NCBI GenBank assembly: GCA_028622995.1
Contig: JAJQJQ010000018.1
Coordinates: 2,790,001-2,854,000 of the forward strand
Origin: Panagrolaimus kolymaensis
Taxonomy: Eukaryota; Nematoda; Chromadorea; Rhabditida; Panagrolaimidae
DNA length: 64,000 nucleotides
Direction of reading: 5' to 3'
In this document: positions 12,801 through 24,821 of the stretch, piece by piece
Position numbering within the stretch: position 1 is the first letter of the stretch
Layout of the letters: the number at the start of each line of letters is the position of its first letter
Program-made: the position numbers and the translations under genes
The notes under the pieces: model-generated
Told to the model about the DNA's origin: nothing
What the model saw: only the letters and a program-made list of their open reading frames with translations
The model's database searches: none

Positions 12801-13811
12801 TGTAAGCATATCAATGGTTGATCGCTTTAATGGAGCAGTTTTGGAATTTCTCAAAAGTTTTGCATCATGTCCAGTATATACAACAGCACCATAAACCCAT
12901 GCAGTATTTTTCAATCTTGCACCACGTAATAGTAATTCATTGGCTTTAAGAGCATATTTAATATTATGAATAAGTAAAGTACCAGCAAAATTTGCAACAT
13001 CTTTATTAGGTGCTTCACATTCTATTTCAGCTTGCATATCCTCAAGTTTTGCAATGGTACTATATTCAACGGAAACTTTAGGAGCTTGACGAATTTTGAG
13101 ATTTGTTTCACCATCAAGGTTTGAAGTTTCTATATATGCAAGGCCATGATGTTCACTTGAGGTTAAGAGGACGATATCAGAAGGGAATACATGTCCATCG
13201 GTTATTTTAACGATGTCGCCAACTTTTATCTGAAATTTCAATGGTCGTTAAAGATGCTGTTGAATGTATTGCTTACATTTTTCCATTCTGTTTCTTTCCA
13301 TTCTTTATTTTTTAAAACTAATGTTATATAATTATTTACAATATAATCCATTCTTCTCCTTTTCTGTAAAGAATATATAAATTTGTTTAAAAGAAACTAA
13401 AATAAAAAAAGAACTAACCAAATCTTCAAATATTTCTTTAATAGCTGATATTGCCATTATAATTAAAAATGGTACAGCAGTTGTGTACCTTCCCGTAGGA
13501 CTTACATCTGGAATTTGTTGCAATAAAGCAATGGCTAAGAAAAATATATTGCTGTAACGCCGAAATTGCTCCAACAAAAACCTTGGAAGGAATGAAAATG
13601 CATTATATTTACATGTGCTAATTTCATTTGAAACAAATTTTCTTGTTTGTTGCTCTGTATTGAGCAGAATACGACGAGATACTTCTCCTCGATGGCGAGG
13701 CATACTCGTTGTTGAATCAGTTGTTAATAACCGATAACGAACAAAATCTGGTAATAAATAATCGGGAAGGGCATTCCTCCAAAAATTACTGTCTCTCCAC
13801 CTGTAACACAT
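9802..13811 (-). CDS. P4-ATPase phospholipid flippase, TAT-1/ATP8A type
   Basis: Multi-exon gene for a roughly 1,150-aa P-type ATPase that moves aminophospholipids to the cytosolic leaflet. In order: the N-terminal [20 protein letters not shown] and [16 protein letters not shown] segments of the ATP8A class, the actuator loop [13 protein letters not shown] (DGET), the phosphorylation motif DKTGTLT (in the exon 12249-12500), the hinge [13 protein letters not shown], the P-domain [11 protein letters not shown], then about six membrane segments (10272-10882). The C-terminal tail (9802-10140) is acidic and Ser-rich. The [14 protein letters not shown] segment after TM4 matches the TAT-1/ATP8A class best. 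The first ATG (13811) sits on a sequence ending TTACAG, which may itself be a splice acceptor, so a short upstream coding exon may be missing. A CDC50-type partner subunit would be expected elsewhere. Confidence 0.9.
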
Positions 13812-15042
13812 CAATTATCAATAAAAAATATATCATACACACACCAAAAAAGAGAAGCAATTCATTACGAAAAAAAGAAAGAAAAATGATTAAAACATTG
13901 GTTTGTTTATGTTTCGTCAAAATGAACTTCAACAATGATTCGATCGAAATAAAAGCAACGATACTTTTTAGTCAAAAAATAATTTTTTTTCAAGAAAAAA
14001 GAAATAACAAATCAATGATTTGATTTCTTCGATTCTTGTCAGCAAATTGCTTTCTAATAAGGGAAAAAGAAAACTGCGTAAATGGTTAGTATGAATCAAG
14101 AATAAATGAAAATGAAAAACGCTCTGTGTCATCCATATTGACGTCATTTTTTTGTCGCCAAACTTATTTCGTCCACTCAATGATCGTGACACACGGGTGC
14201 TATTTAGTATAAAAAGAGTTCAGTGTGCGACGTATGTAAAAAATCAAGCAGGTTTTTATTGAGAAAAAAAAGTCGCGCCAAATTAACTTACATTTCAAAT
14301 ACCAAATTCCCGTCATAAAAAATTTACATTAAAACCTTTTGAAATGGCTCCTTATGGCATCAAAACTTCTTCTTTTTTTTTGCTCCACTTAGATCACAAG
14401 TCCATACAAAAAAGTTAGTTTGAAAAAAACTTCGCTCTCAATATTTCTTTGTCTCACAATTTTGGGCTATTTTTTTGTTATCAATATTAATGACTCTAAT
14501 CGACAATCTTCAAGGACACAATTTGTATGGTAGCAAAAAGAAAAGAAGGGAAAAAATAAACACAAAAGTAAAGGAAAATGTTTGGTCAGTTAATGTGTTT
14601 GTTTGGATTGGGTTAATCGACTTTGTGACATAATTAAAGTTCATAGAAAGCAGTTGGCAAAAGCAGCTATTTGCCAGAGAAGGTAGGTATCTAAGCATAA
14701 AATCTATCGATTTCATTTTTGTAAAGTTCTATCGTTGTTTTGGTAACCGAAATGTAAAAAAAATGTATGAATATTTTTCACTAAAAATGCGTAATAGCAA
14801 TATCAAAAAATGCAAAGAAACACTTCGTCAATAATGAAAAATTAAAAGTCGAATGAAAACAAAACACTTTTTGGTTGCAGTGTTGTCGAAAATGCAACCT
14901 TTCGCTTGAAAATGTAAGGTAGCATAGTGAAAAATGTGAAGAAAAACTAATAAAAATACAATCAATACAAAGCATAAAATAATTTTTATTCAAACATTAT
15001 CAACTAACTAAATAATCCAACAAAAAAGACATCAAGACACTC
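13812..15042. other. intergenic, no gene seen
   Basis: Upstream of the flippase and downstream of mrpl-32. A possible first flippase exon or its promoter lies here but cannot be placed. The several short open frames are AT-driven and lack splice or family support. Confidence 0.45.
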
Positions 15043-15626
15043 CTATTTTTCTTTATCATTTTCAGCAAATCTTGATTTGAACCATGAATCACGTTCTTTT
15101 TCTATTTTAATGACTTTTGCATTCGGTGGCTTTGGAGCATCTTCATTTTCATATTCAACAGAAAATTGATGTTCTTGTCGTTCACCAAGGTATGGATTAT
15201 ATGCCATCATTTTCTTTTTAATAAGATTTGTCACAGCTCGAACTTTTTCATAACAGGCCATGCATATAGTTGAAATATGATGAGCTTCCCCACATTTACA
15301 AGTGATCAGATTATCTTCAAAATGAAGAGCACGAGTATAACTGAATTTTCTTTTCATAATACGAGCTAAAAATCGTTTATATTAACATTATATGGAAAGA
15401 AAAAATAGGTAAACTTACGTTTAGGCGTTCGATACTTTGGTACACCAAGAACTATACGAAAATCATTGAGAATTGATTGTGTATCATATGAAGTACTTGC
15501 AGAATGAATAGGATGAGGAGCAGAACATATTGCTGGAATCAAGCCTGGTGAATGTGGAGGCTGTCGTAAAAGGTTAACAATCACATCGAGAATTCCTTTG
15601 CTTTTTTGAAACCAAGAAGACGGCAT
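15043..15626 (-). CDS. mrpl-32: mitochondrial ribosomal protein L32
   Basis: Two exons (15419-15626 and 15043-15365) joined through a 53-nt GTAAGT...TTTTAG intron give 176 aa. It is a large-subunit mitoribosome protein. The conserved core includes GVPKYRTPKP (the maturation-site region seen in bL32m proteins) and a zinc-ribbon pattern CKCGEAHHISTICMACYEKV, that is C-x-C...C-x2-C followed by the typical YEKVR. A charged C-terminal extension of about 60 residues follows. The ATG at 15626 is followed by a Ser/Lys-containing leader that could be a mitochondrial presequence. Ribosomal identity is clear from the zinc ribbon; the exact start is the first ATG in the open exon. Confidence 0.86.
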
Positions 15627-16746
15627 ATCTGAAACGAAAGAAGTATAAAAATAATAATACAAAAGTAATTAGATAATGATTTTCTAGGAAAATAGGTACA
15701 AAAAGAAACGCGGAAAAAGCACGAGAAAAAACTAGCAGGCTAATAAGTAATAATAGTCTTTAACCAATCATTTTTATATGTGTTTAACAAAAATAAAATA
15801 CATAAAAATTATGATATTTTTAAATCTAAAAGATCAGCAAAAAAGTAAGCTGAAGAAAATCACGAAAGAAAAAAATGTTGAAAAGATGGCTGAAAAAAAG
15901 TCTCTGAGCGAAACTCTTTGATCAGCGTCGATGAAAGAAGCAAATTTGAGTGTGCATCAATTTCGTTTTCTAAAGTAAAAAGCTTTCACCCATTTTACAA
16001 TTCTTGATGGAATAAATAAATTGGTATGCCATATATTTAATTTTACCGAAAAGAAATATGTCTTTTCTATTTTCAGATAAAAGCAATAATGATATTACTT
16101 TTTCATGAAGCCATAAAAGTTCCTCTTTTTGGCTTTAATCTTTCTTGGGCTAATAATAATAAACTTTAACTCTTTTTTCTCTCACCCATTTGCTTTTTAT
16201 TTTTTAATTAACCTTTAATGTAATCTAGCTTCTTTCTCTTTGCTATTATAATATGTTTGATTCCTTCAATTACAAATATGATAACGATAGGTTCTTTCGA
16301 GAATCTTGTCAAGTTATAAAACTGTTGCTTTCTTTTACCTGTATATCCACTGTATGTGTGGTTAAAGCCTTTTAAAAATAGCGAACTCAGCCACCACTGC
16401 ACGGCCCAGCACAAACTGATCATTCTTGTGTAAAAAAAAGGAGGAGGTCGATGCAAACCTTTCTTGCGCGGAAATGACTGTCACTTTATTTGCTCACATC
16501 GAACCTGTCGTCGAGATTTTTTTTTTGCATTGGCAGTAACCAAGGTCATTTTGAATCAGCTATCGGCTTATTGAGGTATTTTTATTTAAAACAAAAAAGT
16601 TAGAAATTTGTAACTACAAAAAGCTTTAATTTTATTTAATATAAGCCTTTACTTTTTTTGAACACGAATGTCCTACTTTTAAATTACGTGTCATAACGCG
16701 GCATTTTTTTTTAAAAGAAAAGCTTTTATTTTTTGATTTTTAGACT
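15627..16746. other. divergent intergenic region, no gene seen
   Basis: Shared upstream region of mrpl-32 (minus) and the PDIA4 gene (plus). A TTTTTAG acceptor lies directly before the PDIA4 ATG at 16747, consistent with a 5'UTR intron or trans-splicing. No other feature recognised. Confidence 0.5.
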
Positions 16747-18901
16747 ATGGGTGTATTGATAAGGAGTTTTGTATTACTTTGTGCCTTTCTGGCCATCGCC
16801 AATGCAGAAGAATTTGAAAAAGATGAAGGAGTTGTTGTTTTAACAGATGCAAATTTTGATGATTTCCTCGCAGCAAATCCAACAGTTTTAATTGAATTTT
16901 ATGCTCCATGGTAATTATTTGTTTATCATCTCTTTTATATTTTGTTAATTGCCTTACTTTAAGGTGTGGACATTGTAAGACATTGGCCCCAGAATATGTA
17001 AAAGCTGCTAAAAAGCTAAAGAACGTTCCACTTGCCAAAGTTGATGCAACAGTAGAAACTGAACTCAACAAACGATTTAAAATTGAAGGATTTCCAACTT
17101 TGAAATTTTGGAAGGATGGTGAAAATCCTATTGATTATGATGGTGGACGCGATGCTGATTGTAAGTTCATTTATTATTATTATATTTAAGTTTGTTTAGC
17201 CTTTGCGCAGCAACAAAAAAAAGTCCGCGTTCTTTCATTCCGCTCAACTCTTTGTTGTTTGCATTATTGACCCTCAAAAAAAACTTTAGCGTCGTTTTTA
17301 CCTGGCACTGCCTGGTTGCTCACATTTATAAACTTAAAAATAGAAGTATATTAAACACAACCTTAACTAAATGAATCGATTACAGCGATCGTTCAATGGC
17401 TCAAAGAAAAAACCGATCCAAATTACAAACCACCACCAGAGGAAGTCGTTGCATTAACCGTTGAAACATTCGATGAATTCATTTCTGATAAACCCATTAT
17501 GCTCCTTGAATTTTATGCACCATGGTGTGGACATTGTAAAAAAATAGCGCCTGAATACGAAAAAGCTGCTAAAAAACTTAAGGTTGATTACATGATTAAA
17601 ATCCAATGTAAGCAATAACAAAAAAATTATAGGAACATAACATTCCTCTTGCTAAAGTTGATGCAACCGTCGAAAAAAGACTTGGAGATCAATTTGGAGT
17701 TTCCGGTTATCCCACTTTGAAAATCCTTCGTAATGGCCGCCGATTTGATTATGATGGCCCAAGAGATGCAGAAGGCATAGTTAAATTCATGCTTGAAGCT
17801 GCTAAACCTGCGGCAAAGCCCCTTAAAACTGTTAAAGCTGCCCAACGCCTTTTCAATAAAGATGATGTCACAATTATTGGTTTCTTTGCAACTGAAGATT
17901 CAAGATCGTTTGAAGCTTTCAAAGATGCAGCAGAAATGACTCGACCTGAATTCACTTCAATCGGTTATACCACCGATCCAGAAGTTATTAAACATTATAA
18001 AGCTAAACCAAATGACATTGTTTTGTTTTATCCTGAAATCCTTTGGTCAAAGTTTGAACCTCGTTCTCGGACTTACAGAAAGGATGGAGCGGCTGTGGAA
18101 GATTTACTTGCATTTTGGCGTGAAAATTCTGCTCCACTTGTTGGACAAATGACTCGAAATAATGCTGCAACTCGATACACCAAATATCCACTCGTCGTTA
18201 TTTATTATAATGTTGATTTCTCAACCCAATATCGGGAAGGAACTCAATTTTGGCGAACCAAAATTCTTCCCATCGCCAATAAATACAAGGATCAAAAATA
18301 TCGATTTGCTATTGCTGATGAAGAAGAATTCAGTAATGAAATGACTGAAGTTGGGCTTGGCGATAGCGGCTTGGAACATAATGTTCTTGTATTTGGTTTT
18401 GATGGAAAAAAATATCCAATGGATCCTGAAAAGTTTGATGAAGAACTTGAAGAAAATTTGGAAGCTTTCATGAAAGTTATTAGTTCCGGAAAAGCTAAAC
18501 CCTATGTTAAATCTCAACCTACTCCCAAAGATGATAAAGGCCCATTGAAAACTTTGGTGGCTTCAAACTTTGCTAAAATTGTTAATGATGAAAGTAAAGA
18601 TGTTCTCGTAGAATTTTATGCTCCATGGTGCGGACATTGCAAACAATTTGAACCCAAATACAAGCAACTTGCCGCCAAACTCAAAGAAGAACAACCCAAT
18701 CTTATCATTGCTAAATTTGATGCCACTGCCAATGATGCTCCCGAACATTTCAATGTTGAAGGTTTTCCAACCATTTATTTTGCTCCATCAGGCAAAAAGA
18801 CGACTCCCATCAAATATAGTGGAAATCGGGATCTCGATGATCTTACAAAATTCATGAAGAAACATGCAGTCAAAAGTTTCCAAAATAAAGATGAACTTTA
18901 A
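16747..18901 (+). CDS. protein disulfide isomerase, ERp72/PDIA4 type
   Basis: Four exons (16747-16910, 16964-17160, 17386-17582, 17633-18901) join in frame to 608 aa. An ER-lumen oxidoreductase that makes and shuffles disulfides. The signal peptide [20 protein letters not shown] is followed by two thioredoxin domains with WCGHC sites ([14 protein letters not shown] and [14 protein letters not shown]), two thioredoxin-fold non-catalytic domains, a third catalytic [14 protein letters not shown] domain, and a C-terminal KDEL retrieval signal. The a0-a-b-b'-a' order and three CGHC sites fit ERp72 rather than classical two-site PDI. The third intron uses a GTTGAT donor: the nearby GTAAGC (17608) would create an immediate in-frame stop, so the weak donor keeps the frame. 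The gene is intact. Confidence 0.95.
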
Positions 18902-19897
18902 AGAAAACATTTTTACTAAACGATTTTGCGATATTAAAAATTTAGACTTATTTTTTTATTTATTTAAATATAATTTAATTTTAATAATTTATTCTTATTG
19001 TTTTTTCTTTCTTTAATTTTTAAGGTGCATTTTCACTTTTTTTCTCTGGGCTGTGTTTTATTTTTGTTGTTTGTTTTTTACGAGTATGGATTTTTCTGGA
19101 TAAAGATGCATTTTTGAGAGAGAATGTTTTTATTCTTCTTCACATTCATTCATTGTCAAAACTTGTCAACAACCAACATCGACCACCACACTAAATCAAT
19201 TTGAATGTTATTGAAAAAAGTTCAAAAGCTCACTAACTTATATGCTTTTTTTATTTACAAAAAATAGCATGAGAAACTAACATCAGATCTTGTCTCACTA
19301 TGAAATTTTAAAAGTCCACATTGATGAGAAAAACCTTTCTGGAAACTAAAAAAATCACAAATAAATAAACAAAATTAAAGGATTTAAAGTCAATCAAAAA
19401 ACTCATTTCAAAAAGATTTTTATATCAAAGAATAATGATGCCCTCAAAATTGATTTATCTTTCGTTGTTTTAAAAAAAGAATAACTTTTAAAAATTGGGG
19501 GAAAAACTTATAAATCCTTTTTCTTTTAACCAATCTCGTCTTAGCTAGTTGCTTGCGTAAGGCAAGGAGATCAATGAATGCCATTATTTTTGCTGGCCCG
19601 CCTCCATCGAAGTAAATCCTCCCGTTTATGCACAGCTTGTTGCTGTTATTTGCTAGTATTAGTGTGTTATAAACGATAAAAAGCTAAGCGAAGAAGAAAA
19701 AAGAAATCACATTCAATCGCCCACAAATAATTTTGCAAAGGAAAATAATGCCGCAAGTGTATCCAAGACATTCTCCAATCGGGTTTTTTTGTTGTTGCTA
19801 ATGTTTGGTTTTTTCTCTCGTTCGTGCTGCTTTTTTTGTTTTATAAAAACCTTTTGAAATATTAAAATTCTTAAAATTACTTAATTTTTTAGAAAAA
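18902..19897. other. intergenic, HSP-12 upstream region
   Basis: PDIA4 3'UTR followed by the upstream region of the first HSP-12 gene. A TTTTTTAG acceptor ends 5 nt before the HSP-12 ATG. I could not identify a convincing cluster of heat-shock elements by eye. Confidence 0.45.
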
Positions 19898-20287
19898 ATG
19901 TCTAAAGTTGAAGTTGAACATAATTGGAATGCAGAACAATGGGATTGGCCCCTCCAACACAATGATGGCGTTGTAAAAGTTAACAACAGTAGTGACAAAT
20001 TTGAAGTTGGACTCGATGCATCTTTCTTTACTCCCAAAGAAATTGAAGTAAGTCACCCCTTTTATTAAAACAATCCACTCAAAAACACAAATCTTTTGAA
20101 GGTAAAAGTCAATGGCAACACTCTTGTTGTTCATTTCCGCCATGAAAATCGTGATGATCAACATGGAACCGTTGCACGTGAAATCAGCCGCACATACCAT
20201 CTTCCATCTGAAGTTGATGCATCCACCCTTAAATCTCACCTTACCAGCCGTGGAGTTTTGACTATTACTGCCCAAAAGAAACATTAA
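19898..20287 (+). CDS. small heat shock protein, HSP-12 family (copy 1)
   Basis: Two exons, 19898-20047 and 20102-20287, encode 111 aa. It is almost only an alpha-crystallin domain, as in the nematode HSP-12 group, which lack long N- and C-terminal arms and are usually small, weak or non-chaperone members. Visible signatures: WDWPLQHNDGVVKV near the N-terminus, FEVGLDASFFTPKEIEVKV, HGTVAREISRTYHLP and the end SRGVLTITAQKKH. The single intron falls after the codons for KEIE, exactly where the intron of the neighbouring copy falls, so the two genes arose by tandem duplication. The acceptor TTTTTTAG just before the ATG suggests trans-splicing or a 5'UTR intron. Confidence 0.95.
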
Positions 20288-21342
20288 ATTTTTACTGTGT
20301 TTTCCTCTTTTTATTATTTCCTTTGTTGCAGGTAGTAATTAAACTTTTTTGAAGATTTTCTTAATAGTAATGCTTAGCTACACTTTTAACATTTTTTGTA
20401 TTTTTCTTTCATGTTAAATATTTATCCATTGCCTGTCATGTTTTTTTGTTATCATAAAATAAATTAAATGAAAATATCACTCGATAAAGATTCTTTTTAA
20501 ATTTCTAGTTACTCACGTATTTATCCTATCCACGATCAAAGTTTTAAGAGCTTTTCCCGAAAAATCTAGAAAGATGTGCGACATTATTTTCCCAATCATT
20601 TATTGCTTAAAAAAATAAAAGGCTTATCCAAAGTTACACTCTCAGTGGTTGATCAAAGTAAGCACAAAAAATGTGCAGCAAACAAAGTAGCCACTGGCAG
20701 CTGCCGTTGTTATTCATTAAAAAAAAATCGCGATGGCGAAATGACTATTTGATTTCCATCAAAGGTTAATAATAATTTAAAATGGAAAATCATATTTTTT
20801 TAAGCCTTTATAAAGTTCATATCCTGATTTATTTTTTGCATTAAAAATTTTAATTTAATTACACTTATCCAATGTTGAAATTAAAGAAAGTATTATTTTT
20901 TTCAGTTCCATTCAACACAAAGCAAAAGGTTGCAATGTGTTTGTGAGTATTTTATGTGTACAAAAAGGAGGTATTGAAGAGTTGCTGCAGCAGCATCAAA
21001 AAAGAGGAAAGAAGATTCTTAAGAGCCGTCGTCGGCTTTATTGAGTTTCGAAGAAAGAATAAGAACTTTAAGCCCACTCTCAGAAATATCCCTCAGCCAC
21101 CAATAATGAAAGAAAAAAAAGAAGCACAGGTTGTTGTTGTCAAGAAAAAAAAGAAAATAAAAACTTTTTGCTTTTGCGCAACTTTAAGCGTAGGCTGTAT
21201 TTTATCCATCATCGCTTTCTTCTTCTTTCATTTTGACAGAACCTCGTCAAAATTGTGTGAGAGAGAGAAAAATTAATTTTGTTTTAAAAAAATTTTAGTT
21301 TGTTTTTGATTAATAACTTTTTGATTTTCAGCTTATTAAATT
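20288..21342. other. spacer between the two HSP-12 genes
   Basis: Contains the 3'UTR of copy 1 (AATAAA-like motif near 20457) and upstream sequence of copy 2. An open frame at 20956-21276 is Lys-rich low-complexity sequence and is not called. An acceptor TTTTCAG precedes the copy 2 ATG by about 11 nt. Confidence 0.45.
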
Positions 21343-21727
21343 ATGTCTTCTATTCCCCTTGAACACGATTGGGTTGGAGAAACCTGGGATTGGCCTCTTC
21401 AACACAATGATGGCGTTGTTAGAGTTAACAACACTGGTGATAAGTTTGAAGTCGGGCTCGATGTTCAATTCTTCACCCCTAATGAAATCGAAGTAAGCTA
21501 TTCTCAATTTTTATGGAGCGGGAATTAGCTCCATTATTTTTTAGGTTAAAGTATCAGGACAAGAAATTTTGATCCGTTGTCGCCATGAAGTTCGTAGCGA
21601 CCAACATGGAACCGTTGCCCGTGAAATCAATCGCGCTTACAAACTTCCCGCTGATGTCGATGTTTCAACTCTTAAATCCCATCTTTCATCTCGTGGTGTT
21701 CTCAACATTTCAGCTCAAAAGAAATAA
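21343..21727 (+). CDS. small heat shock protein, HSP-12 family (copy 2)
   Basis: Two exons, 21343-21492 and 21545-21727, encode 110 aa. It has the same architecture and intron position as the gene 1.1 kb upstream, with WDWPLQHNDGVVRV, FEVGLDVQFFTPNEIEVKV, RHEVRSDQHGTVAREINRAY and the end SRGVLNISAQKK. By eye it is nearer than copy 1 to the C. elegans HSP-12.2 sequence I remember (the DVQFFTP and REINRAYKLP segments), so copy 1 may be the more diverged paralog. Nothing in the coding sequence suggests loss of function. Confidence 0.95.
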
Positions 21728-24700
21728 ATAGAAACATGCCTCCATATTTACATTTTTCTTAAAAAGGAGAAAGCAAATCGTGAATATGTAATCACTTTAT
21801 TAATGTATCAATTTTAATCAAGTTTTTTTATTTTAGCAACATATTTTTTTAGTTTATTAAGCAAAATTCCAAGATTTTTTGGCACTTTTTTAAATCACAT
21901 ATCTTTCTTTTCGCTTATTTCTTTTAATGTAAAAATTTTTTGAAAAAAATAAATGCTTGTTGCTATGATTCAGAAGAGTGAGAAAAAAATTATCAAATCA
22001 GCGGAAATAAAAGTTATGAAACAAAAGGTCAATTCATGAAGGTCAAAAGAGAGGCCAAAAAAAAGTTTGAAACGCCTCCATATTTCTGACATAAAGAAGT
22101 ATGATTAATTTATTTTATTATTAAAAACAGGGGCTTTTTAATTTTTAAATTCTTCGTTTTTGGAAGCAAAAAAACACATGCGTATTTCAAAATTATTAAA
22201 GAAAAATATTTAGAGAGTTAAAATTTTTCTGCCACTTTTTGGCTATCAAACAAAATCTGATTTTCTTCTCAGTATGAAAACTCACGAGAATGTTATGTAT
22301 TTCGGACTCACTTACGCGACCATTTATGAATGATAAGCATCTTCGCTTTACAAAACAAACCATTCTCGGTGGTGGCGCAAAGACACTCTATTTTTTTTCC
22401 ATCAAAGCAAATGTCAAGGTTTTATGTAGCATTATTTTCAATATATTTTTAACCCTTTTTTGATGTCCGTTATTTTACCACACTTTTCGAAGATCATTAA
22501 TTGAATCGATGAATAATAACACCGCATGCGGCTGATTTCATCGAATGTTAGCCTTTTTTTGCCATTTCTGAAACTTGGATTTTGATATCTTCAAAATTAT
22601 GGATTTTTAATCAATAATCAAATTTCAAAAATCATTAAAAACGCATCTTTGTTTTTGGGTAAAAATAATGAAAAAGAATGTCGTCGCGCCAATCTCGCTT
22701 CTGACTATTTCACCTTCTCTTTTTCTTTAGGCGATCAAGGAAAGGGGTTTGGTTGATTTTCTGCGCAACATCATTGATTGAGGAGTTTTGCATGCATTCA
22801 AATATAAAAAAATAAATTCACTCGCGGCGGTGTTGTTTTGCGTGTGGAATTTCTCTTTATATTTTCTTTTTTAATTCTTTTTTGAAAGCCTTTTTAACTG
22901 GCAATTCTGGTTTGGTTTCCATAAAAGCAAAAATAAGAAAATCAGTGAACAGCTGAACCACAAGCGATCGGTCGTCTGAAAATATGTATGTGTTTTTTAT
23001 TTTATTTTTGGTTTCAAAATGAAGTTAATAAAAAATAACATACTTTCATTATTGCATTTTTTCTCTCTACTTTCTTAGCTTTCGTGTTCCTATTTTCTTT
23101 TGATTGCTTCAAACGTGCAAAAATTGAGAAAATTTGACCTCGTAGAATTTACTTTTCTAAAGCGCATATGAGTTTATTGTTTTTATTTACCCTTTAGCTA
23201 TTATATCTTCTATTATTTCTTTTTCATATTTACTTATGATTTTTTTGTATACTGTCATGACAGTTAATATTTAAACAAGTTTTCCACTTAACTTTTCTCA
23301 TGATTTTGTAGGTACGTAATATCTTAAAATGTCATAATGGAATTTTACCTAAAGAGAGAGGAGGATTTCACTTGAGGTTGGAAAAATAAATATCAAAGTT
23401 AAAAAAAGTTTTAAAAATTTTTTCTTTTGAACTTTTCTTTTTTTGTTTCCTTCAACAACGTCATGTGTATTTACATACATCCAATAATCCAAAATATGTA
23501 TGCAATCCGATAAAAAAAAGTAAAATATTTAAGAATTTTGTTTCTTTTAATTTTTTCTTTGTCACTGCTATTCCGTCTTGTGTTTGTTATTTTTCATAAC
23601 AGTAAAGATCACATAATGGGTTCGCGAGTTCAAGTTTTGACTCCAACTCTTTTGCAGATGTCCTCAAATAAAAAAATTCTTAACGTTTGTATAATCTAAC
23701 TTAACGAAGATAAATATTTCTGAGGATGGTGGTGATGCTTCTGGCGGCGTGGTTTCTTTTTTCTAGCCCCTTTTTCTGGATTGAAGAAATAGAAAATATA
23801 TGGTTTCACCATCCAGCGACCTCAATTCACTCCATTTCGCTTTCGACGTTCTTGCTCTATTGTTAAACCTCTTCTTTTTTTACATAATTATTTGTTTCAC
23901 TTTTTTCGACTGTCATAAATTAGTTTTATTATTTATAAAAAATTTCATGTCAATCAACCCAATTATTAATTTTTTGATTTTCTTACTTGAAATTTTTTTA
24001 TTGTTTACTGGGAAAGGGAAAATTATGATTATTATTGTTTTTATTTTTAACCCAATTAATTTGTTTTAAAACAATCCATATAACCTGAATCCCACTGATT
24101 TGACTTTTTTTATTGGCCTGATCATCTATTTTTAAAAAATGTCTTGCGCAGTGAATACAATTTTTTCCTTCGTTTGTCTGTCGTCCCGGAAATAGGCGGG
24201 CGAGTTTAGAATAAAATGTCTTTGATTCTTAAAAGACTGTTCCTCAATGAAAAACCATTTCAAGAAAAATTTTTTGGCTTTTATTTGATTCAACAAGCAA
24301 GCTTATTTATTTTTTTTACAACTTAATCATTTTATTTTTTTATTAGCTCTTAGGATCTGGTGATATAGTTTTTAGTAGCTACCGTAATTATGCTCGACAG
24401 CTTTTTGACGTTAGTTTTGGCCTTTTTGTTGCTTTATAAATATGGAAATGCTTATGTAATTCTCTCTGTTTCAATATTTTTTTTCATTCCAATATTACTT
24501 CTTCAAATATTGCGCATTATATTGTTTGCGACTGGCCTGTTTTTTGCGGTTTTTCTTTTTGTTCTTTGTGACGAGCAATTCTACTACTATCAATTGAAGT
24601 CGAAGGAGCTTCTTGCCTTTTTTTCTTTTTTCTTTGAAACGCGTTATTCTTCCCCCAAAACCCATCATCTCCTACAGAGAGTTGTTGTATGTAATCGCGC

Positions 24701-24821
24701 TTTACATTGATTTATTTTTTCCATATTGAAAAATCATATTTGGCATCATCCTTATTTTTTTTTGCTTTTTTTAGAACTTAAAAATTTCTTTAGCTCCAAA
24801 ACGCTTTATCGGAGCTTCTTC
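21728..24821. other. 3.1-kb intergenic region, no gene seen
   Basis: Large T-rich region upstream of the dual oxidase gene. Open frames at 23800-24069, 24390-24710 and 24726-24980 are dominated by Phe/Leu/Ile from poly-T and have no family resemblance; the last overlaps the true first exon of the oxidase in another frame. It probably holds the oxidase promoter. No repeat or RNA gene recognised. Confidence 0.5.

Noticed and set aside
17583..17632. GTAAGC at 17608 as donor of the third PDIA4 intron
   Set aside because: It is the better consensus but leads to an in-frame TGA at the junction; the GTTGAT donor at 17583 preserves the thioredoxin domain.
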